From: Rhizobacter sp. Root1221
GTDB taxonomy: Bacteria; Pseudomonadota; Gammaproteobacteria; Burkholderiales; Burkholderiaceae_C
DNA length: 64,000 nt
Assembly (NCBI RefSeq): GCF_001425785.1
Contig: NZ_LMDI01000001.1
Span: forward strand, 62,001-126,000
Reading direction: 5' to 3'
Below the pieces are notes generated by a model, which worked only from the letters and a program-made list of their open reading frames with translations, did no database searches and was not told the DNA's origin. A program made the position numbers and the translations under genes. Below, piece after piece: positions 24,557 through 33,280 of the stretch (position 1 is the first letter of the stretch; each line of letters starts with the position of its first letter).

Positions 24557-25842
24557 GTTCCCATGCACGCGTACGAGCGGAGCCTGCCTCCTCGCCCGAC
24601 TGCGCTGAAGCGGTGACGCGGCGGTACCAGGCGCTCGCGCTGGCCCGGTGCGGCCGGCAGCAGGAAGCTGCAGAGCTGTGTCTTGCGATCGTGGAAGAGG
24701 AATCGGATGGCAGAACGTGGCTCGCATCCGAGGTCGTTGCTGCCCTGGAAGCACCCGACCTCGGGTTCGCCGGCGATTTGGCGGCGATCCTCACGGCGCT
24801 GGAACGTGGCAGTGTCTGGCGTCCGGCGTGGACGGGCAACCACACTCGGCCCGTCGCCGAAGCCCGCCTCTCGACGAGCAAGCTGCGTCACGATCTCGAC
24901 CAACTGCTACACCTGCGTCGCCAAGGCGTGGCCTTGCCGCTGGGCGAGATCATCGCGGACTACGAGGCGGCCCTAAAACGGCTGGCCGGCCTCGGTGCCA
25001 CCCGGGCACCACTCACGGACGGGGACGAGTCGACGATCGGGCGGGCGTTCGGGCGGCTCGTTCACGTCGCCGACGCGCCGCGGGTCGCGCGAGCGCTCTC
25101 GCCCTCGTGGGACCGTCTCCAAGTCCAGCGCCGCTATCGGAAGAGCCGCCCCAACGTCGTCGTCATCGACGAATTCCTGGCCCCGGAGGCCCTCCAGAGT
25201 CTTCTGCGCTTTTGCCAGGACTCCACGATCTGGGCCGGCAATCGCTACGCCCATGGTCGGCTGAGCTCGCTCTTCTTTACCGGCTTCAACGCACCGCTGG
25301 TGCTACAGATCGCCGAAGAGATCCGTGATGCCTTCCCTCTGCTGATTGGAGAGCGCCATCCGCTGCGACAGCTCTGGGCGTTCAAGAACACGGAAGTCTT
25401 GCCGGGCGATTGTTCGATCCACGCCGACTTTGCAGCGGTGAATGTCAACTTCTGGATCACCCCGGACGACGCGAACCTCCATTCCGACTCCGGCGGCATG
25501 GTCGTCTACGACCTGGAGGCGCCGCTTTCCTGGTCCTTTGGGCAATACAACGAGCGACCTGACCTCATCCGCGATCTCATCGCTCGACATCGGCCTCGAG
25601 CCATCCGCATACCCTATCGGCAGAACCGCGCGATCATCTTCAACTCCGACCTGTTCCACGGCACGGAGGCGGTCTGCTTCCGGCCCGACTACCTGAGCCA
25701 TCGAGTCAATGTCACGATGCTTTACGGCGATCGCCGCCAGGACGAGCACCACGCCGAACCGGAGCCCATGCAGCACACGCCTACGGAAGTGGTCGCCGCT
25801 TGGCGCTCGGCTGCCCTCTCGCGTCGAAGGAACTGGCCATGA
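24553..25842 (+). CDS. 2-oxoglutarate/Fe(II) oxygenase with helical N-terminal extension
   Basis: The protein is 429 aa; its ATG at 24553 overlaps the stop of the repeat gene by four bases. Residues 1-195 are helical with no clear motif, perhaps for binding the precursor. Residues about 200-395 are a double-stranded beta-helix oxygenase: iron ligands H290 and D292 (CSIHADFAAVN) and H369 (FHGTEAV), with R384 (SHRVNVTML) as the likely 2-oxoglutarate anchor. It should hydroxylate or desaturate a substrate using O2 and 2-oxoglutarate and release succinate and CO2. It is the first of three different oxygenases in the operon, overlapping the next gene by ATGA. Confidence 0.85.
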   Translation: MSSHARVRAEPASSPDCAEAVTRRYQALALARCGRQQEAAELCLAIVEEESDGRTWLASEVVAALEAPDLGFAGDLAAILTALERGSVWRPAWTGNHTRPVAEARLSTSKLRHDLDQLLHLRRQGVALPLGEIIADYEAALKRLAGLGATRAPLTDGDESTIGRAFGRLVHVADAPRVARALSPSWDRLQVQRRYRKSRPNVVVIDEFLAPEALQSLLRFCQDSTIWAGNRYAHGRLSSLFFTGFNAPLVLQIAEEIRDAFPLLIGERHPLRQLWAFKNTEVLPGDCSIHADFAAVNVNFWITPDDANLHSDSGGMVVYDLEAPLSWSFGQYNERPDLIRDLIARHRPRAIRIPYRQNRAIIFNSDLFHGTEAVCFRPDYLSHRVNVTMLYGDRRQDEHHAEPEPMQHTPTEVVAAWRSAALSRRRNWP

Positions 25843-26564
25843 TCGAGGCGTTTGACGCGATGCCGAGCTACTCCTATCAGGGCCAGGACCTGTTCGTGAT
25901 GGAGGTATTGGGCGAGCAGGTCGGCGGCTTCTTCCTGGATTCCGGCGCGTCCAACGGGCGCAAGGGCAGCAACACCTGGCTCCTGGAGAGCATGCATGGG
26001 TGGCGCGGCGTCTGCGTGGAACCCAATGCGGACACGTTCCGACAGTTGAAAGCCAATCGCGATTGCATCTGCCTGGACTGCTGCCTCTACGACCGAGGCG
26101 GGGCCGTCGAATTCTTGGAAGCGGCCGGCGTCTATGGTGGCATCGTCGAGGAGTACGACGCACGCCATCTCTCGTTCACGCGCCGTGTGCTCGGCGAGCG
26201 CTGGCCGGATGGTGCGCCGGCGCCGACGGTGAGGAAAGTCGCCCGCACGATCCGCTCGGTGCTGCGCGGCGCAGACGCGCCGCGGACGATCGACTACTGG
26301 AGCCTCGACACGGAGGGCTCGGAGCTCACTCTTCTGAAAAGCTTTCCCTATGACGAGTACCGGTTCCGTGTACTGACGGTGGAGCACAACAACGGCCCCA
26401 TTCGGGAGCAGATCCGCAGCTATCTGGAAGGCCGCGGCTATGTTTGGGTCAGGGACCTGGGCATCGACGACGGCTACGTGCTGGCGGACGGCGCTGGGCA
26501 CGATGTCTTCGGCCAGGCTTGGCGCAGCGCAGCTTGGCGCGGCCGGCGTGGGGCGTGCCGATAA
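25839..26564 (+). CDS. FkbM-family SAM-dependent methyltransferase
   Basis: The protein is 241 aa from ATG 25839, in an ATGA overlap with the oxygenase gene. The SAM-binding glycine loop is FFLDSGASNG (31-40), the acidic ribose contact is CVEPN (59-63), and the FkbM signature follows as DYWSLDTEGSE and LTVEHNNG. FkbM enzymes usually methylate hydroxyl groups, which fits an oxygenase making the hydroxyl first. No membrane or signal segment is seen. Its substrate is inferred to be the modified repeat protein or a product from it. Confidence 0.85.
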   Translation: MIEAFDAMPSYSYQGQDLFVMEVLGEQVGGFFLDSGASNGRKGSNTWLLESMHGWRGVCVEPNADTFRQLKANRDCICLDCCLYDRGGAVEFLEAAGVYGGIVEEYDARHLSFTRRVLGERWPDGAPAPTVRKVARTIRSVLRGADAPRTIDYWSLDTEGSELTLLKSFPYDEYRFRVLTVEHNNGPIREQIRSYLEGRGYVWVRDLGIDDGYVLADGAGHDVFGQAWRSAAWRGRRGACR

Positions 26565-26573
26565 GGGGGAAAG

Positions 26574-27164
26574 ATGCATGCCGAACTCGCACGGAGCCGG
26601 CTCGTGATCGTCCCAGGGCTGGTCGACGAGCAACTGGCGCATACGCTTTACCACGTCCTGCTGCTGCGCAGCTGGCGGGGCGAGGTCAAGCACGACCGAC
26701 AGGCACCGGCAGCCGATAGTCATTGGGGGGACGCCACTCTGGACGCGGCGCTGCTGATCCTGAAAGTCAAGATCGAGGAGGTGAGCGGCTGCCGGCTGCT
26801 GCCCACCTATGCCTACGCCCGGTTGTACTTCCAGGGAGACGCCTTGGCGCGCCATCGCGACCGAGCTTCGTGTCAGATCGCTGCGACGATTCACTTGGGC
26901 GCTACTGGCGGTCGGGCTTCGCCGATCTGGTTCGAGCCGGACATCGCCGTGATCCAGCGTCCGGGCGACGCGGTCGTGTATCTCGGCGACAGCATCGACC
27001 ACTGGCGCGAGCCGTTCGACGGCGAGAGCTTCGGCCAGTTGTTCCTCAACTACGTGTTTGCCGACGGCGTGCGCGCTGACCTGATTCACGACGGTCGGAG
27101 GGGTGCATTCCCACCGTCGCTTACAACCCCGCTCGGGGTCGGCATGCCCGCTTGCTCCCTATGA
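26574..27164 (+). CDS. 2-oxoglutarate/Fe(II) oxygenase, prolyl-4-hydroxylase-like, 196 aa
   Basis: The ATG at 26574 follows the methyltransferase stop by nine bases, with AGGGGGAAAG as ribosome binding site. This is a compact double-stranded beta-helix protein: iron ligands H94 and D96 (ALARHRDRASCQI) and H143 (SIDHWREPFDG), with YAYARLYFQGD just before as in P4H-like enzymes. The basic residue that normally anchors 2-oxoglutarate about ten residues after the second His is not obvious. The stop overlaps the next start (ATGA). Confidence 0.8.
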   Translation: MHAELARSRLVIVPGLVDEQLAHTLYHVLLLRSWRGEVKHDRQAPAADSHWGDATLDAALLILKVKIEEVSGCRLLPTYAYARLYFQGDALARHRDRASCQIAATIHLGATGGRASPIWFEPDIAVIQRPGDAVVYLGDSIDHWREPFDGESFGQLFLNYVFADGVRADLIHDGRRGAFPPSLTTPLGVGMPACSL

Positions 27165-27862
27165 GCGCCGTCGCCTTGCGCCAGGACGGGTTGCTGGTCG
27201 CTGACAACCTGCTAAGCGCGAGTTCGCTGGCGGCGTTGCGGGACTACGTCGCCACAAGCGACTATCGAAGCGTGCATGGGCAAAAGTGGGATCGCGTATG
27301 GCGCCTATGGGACGGCAATCCCCAGCGCGGGCCCTCGGTCCACTACGACCCGGACGGTCGCTTCGACCACAAGGGCCTAGCCTATCCGACCGGCACGGCG
27401 ATGGACCATCTTATAGACGCGGTGAGGACGCAATCGGCGTTGCATCCCGATATCGCCGGCCTCGAAGGCATCGATTGGGCGGGAATGTATCTCTGCCCCT
27501 GGCTGTACCCCGTGGGCAGTGCGCTCTCGCTACACCAGGATGCTGCCAAGTACACCGGCTCCTTCACCTTCTTCCTTCATTCACGTTGGCGGCTGCATTG
27601 GGGCGGCGAGCTCTTTGTATATCCGCCGGCCGACCCCACCCGGTCGGGAAGTTCGCCGGCGCTCGGACACGACCAGCCCTGGATGTCGGACGATGGCCCG
27701 GATGAGGCCATGATCGCCGACGTCGCTGTTGCAATCTCTCCGAGTTCCAATCGGCTGGTACTGCTGGGAGAGGATCGGCCTCACCGCGTGGCGCGGGTCG
27801 ATCAGAATGCCGGCGCCCATGTGCGCGCCAGCATCGCCGGCTTCTTCTTGCGCGCGAGGTGA
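27161..27862 (+). CDS. 2-oxoglutarate/Fe(II) oxygenase, 233 aa
   Basis: The ATG at 27161 sits in a four-base overlap with the previous stop; the frame is open a further three codons upstream. Iron ligands are H125 and D127 (LSLHQDAAKYTGSFTFFLH) and H208 (DRPHRVARVD), with R222 (AHVRASIAGFF) as the 2-oxoglutarate anchor. WGGELFVYPP is the typical strand between them. It differs clearly in sequence from the other two oxygenases of the operon, so each probably does a different step. It overlaps the reductase gene by GTGA. Confidence 0.85.
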   Translation: MSAVALRQDGLLVADNLLSASSLAALRDYVATSDYRSVHGQKWDRVWRLWDGNPQRGPSVHYDPDGRFDHKGLAYPTGTAMDHLIDAVRTQSALHPDIAGLEGIDWAGMYLCPWLYPVGSALSLHQDAAKYTGSFTFFLHSRWRLHWGGELFVYPPADPTRSGSSPALGHDQPWMSDDGPDEAMIADVAVAISPSSNRLVLLGEDRPHRVARVDQNAGAHVRASIAGFFLRAR

Positions 27863-28689
27863 GGGAAGCGTTGGTGACGCTGCCGCTGGGTGACGGGAGG
27901 CTGATGCCGCAGCTCGGACTGGGGCTATGGCGCACTACCGATGCCGAGGCCGCTGGATTGGTACGGACGGCCATCGATGCAGGGTATCGGCTGGTCGACA
28001 CTGCCGCAGCCTACGGCAACGAGCGCGGCGTGGGCGAGGGTGTTCGCTCGGCGGAGGCAGGGTCCGCAGTGTTCGTGACCACGAAGCTGTGGAACGACGA
28101 CCAAGGCTACGATCGTACTCTGCGCGCCTTCGACGAAAGTCTTCGACGCCTCGGGCTTCCCGTTGTCGATCTGTACTTGATCCACTGGCCGGCCCCTGCA
28201 AGAGGCCTCTACGTCGCCAGCTGGCGAGCACTGGTTCGGCTCAAGGCAGAAGGGCGGGCGCGCTCAATCGGGGTGTCGAATTTCGCACCGCAGCATCTGC
28301 GGCGAATCATCGGTGAGACAGGTGAATCTCCCGTGGTCAATCAGGTCGAGTTGCATCCGTGGTACCAGCAGCGAGCGCTCCGAGCCGTCAACGCGCACCT
28401 TGGCGTCCGGACGCAGTCGTGGAGCCCGCTGGGCCAGGGAAGGCTACTGAGCGACCCGATCATCTGTCGGATCGCCACTCGCCACGGTAGGACGCCAGCT
28501 CAAGTGATCATCCGGTGGCACCTTGAGCACGGCTTGATTGTGATCCCAAAGTCTGCGAACCCGGATCGGATCAGAGAGAACATCGGCGTCCTCGACTTCC
28601 GCCTCGCGCCGGATGACTTGGTTGCGATCGCGGGTCTCGACCGTGCGGACGGTCGCATCGGACCCGATCCGGTGACGCTGAGCCTGTGA
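27859..28689 (+). CDS. aldo/keto reductase
   Basis: The protein is 276 aa with a GTG start at 27859 overlapping the previous stop. The family tetrad is complete: D47, Y52 (VDTAAAYGNE), K76 (TTKLWND) and H109 (YLIHWPAP). The NADPH-binding end is present (GVSNFAP, then VIPKSANPDRIREN). It should reduce a carbonyl, or oxidise an alcohol, with NADP(H). As the last gene of the operon it may act on an aldehyde or ketone made by the oxygenases, or on a small-molecule by-product. Confidence 0.9.
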   Translation: MREALVTLPLGDGRLMPQLGLGLWRTTDAEAAGLVRTAIDAGYRLVDTAAAYGNERGVGEGVRSAEAGSAVFVTTKLWNDDQGYDRTLRAFDESLRRLGLPVVDLYLIHWPAPARGLYVASWRALVRLKAEGRARSIGVSNFAPQHLRRIIGETGESPVVNQVELHPWYQQRALRAVNAHLGVRTQSWSPLGQGRLLSDPIICRIATRHGRTPAQVIIRWHLEHGLIVIPKSANPDRIRENIGVLDFRLAPDDLVAIAGLDRADGRIGPDPVTLSL

Positions 28690-28833
28690 CCGACGGCGCT
28701 TCACACTTCATACGACATGCGTTCCTGCAATGTAAGCGTGCGAGAGGCGCGTTCGAAGGCGTTTGCTCGCGCCGGTTGCCTTCACGATGATGCGAATGTC
28801 CGCTTGCGCCGTCCGAGAACCTCCGCTTCGGGG

Positions 28834-28857
28834 CGCTATGCAAAGCTTTGCATAGCG
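28834..28857. repeat. 24-bp perfect palindrome (candidate left-end hairpin of a decayed IS605-type element)
   Basis: The bases run CGCTATGCAAAG and then its exact complement CTTTGCATAGCG. A second, partial copy (GCAAAGtCTTTGCATAG) begins near 28862, followed by TTTTT. The hairpin lies about 145 bases after the reductase stop, so it could also be a transcription terminator of the operon. The position just before a TnpB remnant suggests the left end of that element. Confidence 0.55.
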
Positions 28858-28885
28858 GCGCGCAAAGTCTTTGCATAGTTTTTCG

Positions 28886-29324
28886 CTGTCGAGAAGCCGG
28901 GCAAGTGCGTGAAGCGCAAGAGGGGTTTGAACCGCTGGATCCTGCGGCGCTGGGGCATGGCTGGGGGCTGGCGAGACGGATGCTCGAGTACAAGGCCTCG
29001 CGGCGTGGGATGCTGCTCGTGCCCGTGGAGGCCGCGTTCACCAGTTGGACCTGCGCGAGTTGCGGTCACGTCGATCGCGCCAACCGAAGGACGCGCTCAG
29101 GTTTCGAGTGCGTTGCCTCCGGGCATTGCGATCAGACTGACCGGAACGCGGCGAAGAACATCCTGGCCAAGGCGCTTGCATCGCTCGTCCAGGTCACCGA
29201 ATTTCCGTCGAGCGGATGCTCGGCAAGTACCGCGGAGCACGCGGGAACTTATGCGTGTGGGCCGGCGATTCGCGCCGGTCCCGGCCGCGCGCGGCGGCTC
29301 ACGGGTCGTGTACTGCTGAAGTAG
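28886..29324 (+). pseudogene. tnpB: remnant of an IS605-type tnpB gene, frameshifted
   Basis: EKPGKCVKRKRGLNRWIL (from about 28886) continues in another frame as GWGLARRMLEYKASRRGMLL, matching the C-terminal third of TnpB across a frameshift. The zinc finger SWTCASCGHVDRANR is kept, but its second half is broken (ECVASGHCDQTDRNAAKNIL). The final RuvC Asp is retained, while the first two RuvC parts are absent. It cannot make an active TnpB. Confidence 0.75.
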
Positions 29325-29373
29325 CGGGTTGCTCGTTGACAGGAACCGTCTCGGAGCGCGATGCACCCGAGGA

Positions 29374-29390
29374 TCTCCGCCCGGCGGAGA
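29374..29390. repeat. hairpin TCTCCGCC-C-GGCGGAGA, right end of the TnpB remnant or a terminator
   Basis: This perfect eight-base stem lies where IS605-family right ends carry a subterminal hairpin, just after the TnpB remnant. It also lies just past the stop codon of the convergent 199-aa gene, so it may serve as that gene's terminator. No T-run follows on either strand. Confidence 0.45.
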
Positions 29391-29402
29391 GCCGACGGTG
29401 CT

Positions 29403-30002
29403 TTACTTGCAGGATCCGCCTTGCACGAGGGCCCCAAGGGCCAGCTTTCCGCAGTCCTTCTTGGCAGTTGGAGGCTCCGCCTTCGACGTAGCACCGCCGC
29501 GGTTCGCCGATCCAGCCAGTCGCACCTTCAGTGCCTCCATTGGATCTTTGCCTTCGAGCTCCTTCAGCTTCGCCTTGAACTCGTCGGCCTTGCTGATAGT
29601 GCAGCGCAGCTCAAAGGTGCCATACGTGTATGGCCCGTCCGAGGCTTGGCCGTCTGTCCGACGGATGTCTGCGACCCGGCACGAAGAGCTGGCCACTTCA
29701 TCCAAAGCGGGACTGTCGCTATCCACGTCTGCTGACCCGTGAAGGATGAGCAGATGGCCGTTGGCGCAATGCTCGGTCACGAACGCGCCCGCCAGCCTGA
29801 CGTAGGCCGAGATCTTGTCCTTCGGGTGTGCGACCGCAGGAACGAGTGTTTGTGAAGCGAGGAATAGCGTGGTGTTCGGACCTAGATCGCAGACGGACGA
29901 ATCGGTGGTCTTGCCGGGTCTCAGCGCGACTGCGTGAGCGACGGGCGCACCGAGTGCAAGAGTTGCGGCGAGGGCAGTGAGGAGTACACCCTTGTGGAAC
30001 AT
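29403..30002 (-). CDS. hypothetical secreted protein, 199 aa
   Basis: The start at 30002 gives a Sec signal peptide (MFHKGVLLTALAATLALG, cleavage probably after AHA). The mature part has four cysteines (VCDLG, EHCANG, SSCRVAD, LRCTI) plus two near the end, so it probably carries disulfide bonds in the periplasm. No family is recognised. It lies between the decayed TnpB element and the traG end of the conjugation genes. Confidence 0.6.
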   Translation of the reverse strand: MFHKGVLLTALAATLALGAPVAHAVALRPGKTTDSSVCDLGPNTTLFLASQTLVPAVAHPKDKISAYVRLAGAFVTEHCANGHLLILHGSADVDSDSPALDEVASSSCRVADIRRTDGQASDGPYTYGTFELRCTISKADEFKAKLKELEGKDPMEALKVRLAGSANRGGATSKAEPPTAKKDCGKLALGALVQGGSCK

Positions 30003-30073
30003 CGTTCTCTCCCAAGTGGGCGTGCGGAAGCCGCTATCGTAGGCGGTCGCGAGAGACGCGCGGAGGTTACAAA

Positions 30074-30364
30074 ATGCGAATGCGGACGGTCATGCTTGCA
30101 GCCATCGTGGCCGGCGGCCTGGGTGCTGCCTGGACCGCCTCCGGGAGCACCTTCGTAAGGGTGGGCTGTGGCCTTTTCTGGTTCTTTGTCGTCTTTGCGG
30201 TGCTCATGTGGGCTCGCTCCAGCAAGTCTGCGGGCCGCTCGATCGCGCCGCCCCGGCCCGAGGTCGGCGATCCTTGGACCGATGAGCAGGGCGTACATCA
30301 CTTCCCCGGAGACGTGTTCGACATCGCGAACAGTCCCCACCCTGGGAGACACAGCCGACCCTAG
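30074..30364 (+). CDS. small membrane protein, 96 aa
   Basis: The ATG at 30074 has a good site (GGAGG, 7-8 bases upstream). Two hydrophobic segments (VMLAAIVAGGLGAAWTASG and GCGLFWFFVVFAVLMWA) are followed by a soluble tail (DPWTDEQGVHHFPGDVFD). It is convergent with traG, ten bases apart, and divergent from the 199-aa secreted protein. No family is recognised. Confidence 0.55.
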   Translation: MRMRTVMLAAIVAGGLGAAWTASGSTFVRVGCGLFWFFVVFAVLMWARSSKSAGRSIAPPRPEVGDPWTDEQGVHHFPGDVFDIANSPHPGRHSRP

Positions 30365-30373
30365 TCGTTCCGG

Positions 30374-33268
30374 TCACTGCCTGCGCCCACTCGGCGGAAG
30401 CATCGTTGGTACCTCCTTCGTTGCCTCGCGCGACCTTACGAGCTCGGAGTTGGCGATGCGCTCTTCGCGTGCCGTTCGTTCCTTCTCGCTTTCAGAGGTC
30501 GCGCCATCCCAAACCTCCTTCGCGTTCTCAACGACATTCGTGACGTCATCCCGCAGATGGCGGGCATTGGAGACCAGCTGAGATTTCCGCGTTCCGACCG
30601 TTCCGTCGTCATTGCGGGTTATCTGGTTGCGAGCGTCGAACCCCTGAATCTCGTTGTCGACATTGGCACCGAGTGCTGATTGATCGATGTCGCGCCGAAC
30701 GTCGGATAGATCGCTGCCGAGGGCGGCCGCTCCTGGTGCGCTCCTCGCGCGCGGGCCTACGGCCCTGTCGTGCTGTCGATCCGCCACTGAAACGCGGGCC
30801 GGATCGAACACGTTCGATTGGAGTAAGTCGTTGTGGGCAGTACGGACGTCGCTTGCGGAGCTGGGAGCGACGGATCCATCGCCGAAGTACCGAGTGGGAA
30901 TGGTGGAGTAGTTCGCCAGCTCGCTGGCCATGGCGATGCGCAGGGCTTGGCTTTCGGGGCCGTATTCCGCGGCGAGCTGGTGGTACTTCCGGACGAAGTC
31001 CGAGTTGATGGGCAGCTGTGCAAGGTCAACGCTGACCTCCTGACCTTGGTTACGCGCCGTCGAAAGGCGATCGGCAACTGACTGGCGCTGCGACATTGCC
31101 GCCTGGGCAGCTTCAACGCGAGAGGTCGTGTTGCCGAGCCGCGACGCCAGTTCCTGGCCATCTCTGCTCTCTGTGGCGATCGACCTCATGAACGAGGTGT
31201 CGCGCGTCGCGCGATCACCGAACTGCTTGAAGGCGCGAATGCCATCCGACCCCAGCGCGCTAAGCACCTCCTGCTCATTCTTGGTGAGGTTTCCTGCGTA
31301 GGTCTTGCCTGCAGAGGCTCCGGCCTCAGCCCGGACAGGGAGCAGTCCCTTGCCTGGAGTGTTCAGCCCCGCAGCCAAGTTGAACGCGATCTGCTGCACC
31401 TGCAATTCGGAGAGACCGGTGCTCTTCGAGGCTTGTGTGGAAAGCAGCTTGATCTGATCCGCGGAGCGGCCGATTTCCTCGAAGCTGGACGCGCTGCTTC
31501 CGCTGCCACTGCGCGTCGACGTGGACCCTCCGGATGCCTTTGATACGGCATCTACGAGGGCCGAGGATCTCTCGTTGGTCGCAGAGACCACGTCGCTCCG
31601 AGCCGACTCGACGGCCTTGGACGCCTCTTTTGCGTCGGATTCTGAGACGCTGGACGTGATCCGGTTGGAAACGGCTCCTGCGTTCCGGAGGAACTCGATC
31701 GCACGAGCGCCGTTGCCTGCCGTGGTGCTCCAGTTGCCAGACATGTCCTGCTGACGACTAGCCCACGGGCTCGACGTACTCGGCGTCACGACGCGCTGAT
31801 CCATTGACACGTTGCCCATGGAGCTGTTTCCGACCGCCGCGGCCGAGGAGGCGTTGCCGATAGTCGATTGGAGACCGGCAAGGCCACCGATCATCGTGCT
31901 GCCGAAGTTCACGAGACGATTAGCGAGCGAGTAGGCGAGCATCGGGATGCCCACAACGAGCCAGGAGACAACGGCCTGCGCTGAGACCGCGTTCGAGTAG
32001 ATCGGCGAGGCGGTCTGCAGGGAAATGGCCTTGAATCCTCCACCGACCTCGGCGGCGGCAGCTTGGTCCAACTGTGCATAGAGCGTGGCCATGTAGTTCA
32101 GAATCGAGAAGAGGGGAGGCCACAGCTGGATCGCGATGAGAGCGGTCGCGTAGCCGCTCAACATGAGCACCGTCGTGCGTCCACTTGAGAGGAAGAGCAG
32201 TAGGACCAGCAGCGGAAATACCGCGTAGCACACGGCCTCCGCAACGTTGCGGACCACTGGCAATGCCTGCTCTGCAATCTTTGCTCCGTTGATCCAGGCG
32301 GCGTTCTGGGAAGCGACGGCCGATGCCCTGCCCGTTGCGAGCATCATGCAGGCCGGATCGTTGATCCTTTGGCAGCCCATCTCGCCGGCGTCGTTGATGG
32401 CGTTGATCAGTGCGTTCTGCCGAACCAGGTCTGTTGCTGTTGCGGAAGCGTCGGCGATCTGGCTGCGGATGTAGGCTTGGATCAGCTGGTTCTGGACCGA
32501 GGCGGTGGCGGCGGTTGCATCCAGAGAAGGATTGAGCTTGAGAGCCAGACGCGTCGTCAGGTCGGCGACTTGAGGCGCCATCCGTGAGCTGATATCGGCA
32601 TACGCTGCAGCGCAGGTGTCAGTAGTCAGGCCCGTGGGAGTTGTGATCGGGGTGAAGCGAGCCGGGTTCGTGCTCGCCATCAAGCTCCAAAGGTTGGCGT
32701 TCTTGCTGAAGTCGGAAGGACTGATGGTGCCGTCATTGATGTCGTACGCCGTGCAGTTGCCAATGAAGTTGATGATGTCGACCCTCACAGACGGGTCTGG
32801 CAACGATGCGCGTCGGGTCTCTTGAATGACACGGCTACCGAACATGAGGCCGTTTCGCTGATACGCGAGTTCAGCAGGGAGCGCACCGGCACCCGGGATG
32901 ACTTGAAAAGCTGTCTCGAACAACTCCGTGATGCTGTTGCCGATAGTGCTGGTCAGCCCCCCCAAGGCGGCCATGCCGAAGGGCACGTTTGCAACCACTT
33001 TGACTGGGCCGGCGCCGGTTTTGTCCACGATGCCGACGGTCACTCGAGGTACGAACAAGACGCCGTACACCAGGACGACGGTCATGAGCCACTTCCAGCC
33101 CTGCAGCTTCTCGGGCGCCACCATGTAGGCGACCATCGCCGCGACGAACCCGCAGAAGGCGACTGCCGCCACCGCGCTGAGGTATGTCCCAGACCCCATG
33201 ATGGCGGCAACGGCATTGAAGACACCAAAGAGGCTGTCTGAGTTGTGGTAGGCGTAGATCTCCCACAT
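30374..33268 (-). CDS. traG: TraG, F-type conjugation mating-pair stabilisation / entry-exclusion protein
   Basis: The protein is 964 aa, close to F TraG (938 aa). The N-terminal half has several membrane helices (for example YLSAVAAVAFCGFVAAMVAY, WLMTVVLVYGVLFVPRV, VCYAVFPLLVLLLFLS) and the TraG_N pattern starting MWEIYAYHNSDSLFG. The C-terminal half (about 470-964) is long, Ser/Ala/Gln-rich, coiled and periplasmic. It assembles the pilus and stabilises mating pairs with TraN, and its C-part recognises entry exclusion in F. It is the last gene of the tra run. Confidence 0.9.
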   Translation of the reverse strand: MWEIYAYHNSDSLFGVFNAVAAIMGSGTYLSAVAAVAFCGFVAAMVAYMVAPEKLQGWKWLMTVVLVYGVLFVPRVTVGIVDKTGAGPVKVVANVPFGMAALGGLTSTIGNSITELFETAFQVIPGAGALPAELAYQRNGLMFGSRVIQETRRASLPDPSVRVDIINFIGNCTAYDINDGTISPSDFSKNANLWSLMASTNPARFTPITTPTGLTTDTCAAAYADISSRMAPQVADLTTRLALKLNPSLDATAATASVQNQLIQAYIRSQIADASATATDLVRQNALINAINDAGEMGCQRINDPACMMLATGRASAVASQNAAWINGAKIAEQALPVVRNVAEAVCYAVFPLLVLLLFLSSGRTTVLMLSGYATALIAIQLWPPLFSILNYMATLYAQLDQAAAAEVGGGFKAISLQTASPIYSNAVSAQAVVSWLVVGIPMLAYSLANRLVNFGSTMIGGLAGLQSTIGNASSAAAVGNSSMGNVSMDQRVVTPSTSSPWASRQQDMSGNWSTTAGNGARAIEFLRNAGAVSNRITSSVSESDAKEASKAVESARSDVVSATNERSSALVDAVSKASGGSTSTRSGSGSSASSFEEIGRSADQIKLLSTQASKSTGLSELQVQQIAFNLAAGLNTPGKGLLPVRAEAGASAGKTYAGNLTKNEQEVLSALGSDGIRAFKQFGDRATRDTSFMRSIATESRDGQELASRLGNTTSRVEAAQAAMSQRQSVADRLSTARNQGQEVSVDLAQLPINSDFVRKYHQLAAEYGPESQALRIAMASELANYSTIPTRYFGDGSVAPSSASDVRTAHNDLLQSNVFDPARVSVADRQHDRAVGPRARSAPGAAALGSDLSDVRRDIDQSALGANVDNEIQGFDARNQITRNDDGTVGTRKSQLVSNARHLRDDVTNVVENAKEVWDGATSESEKERTAREERIANSELVRSREATKEVPTMLPPSGRRQ

Positions 33269-33280
33269 GCTGCGTCTCCC

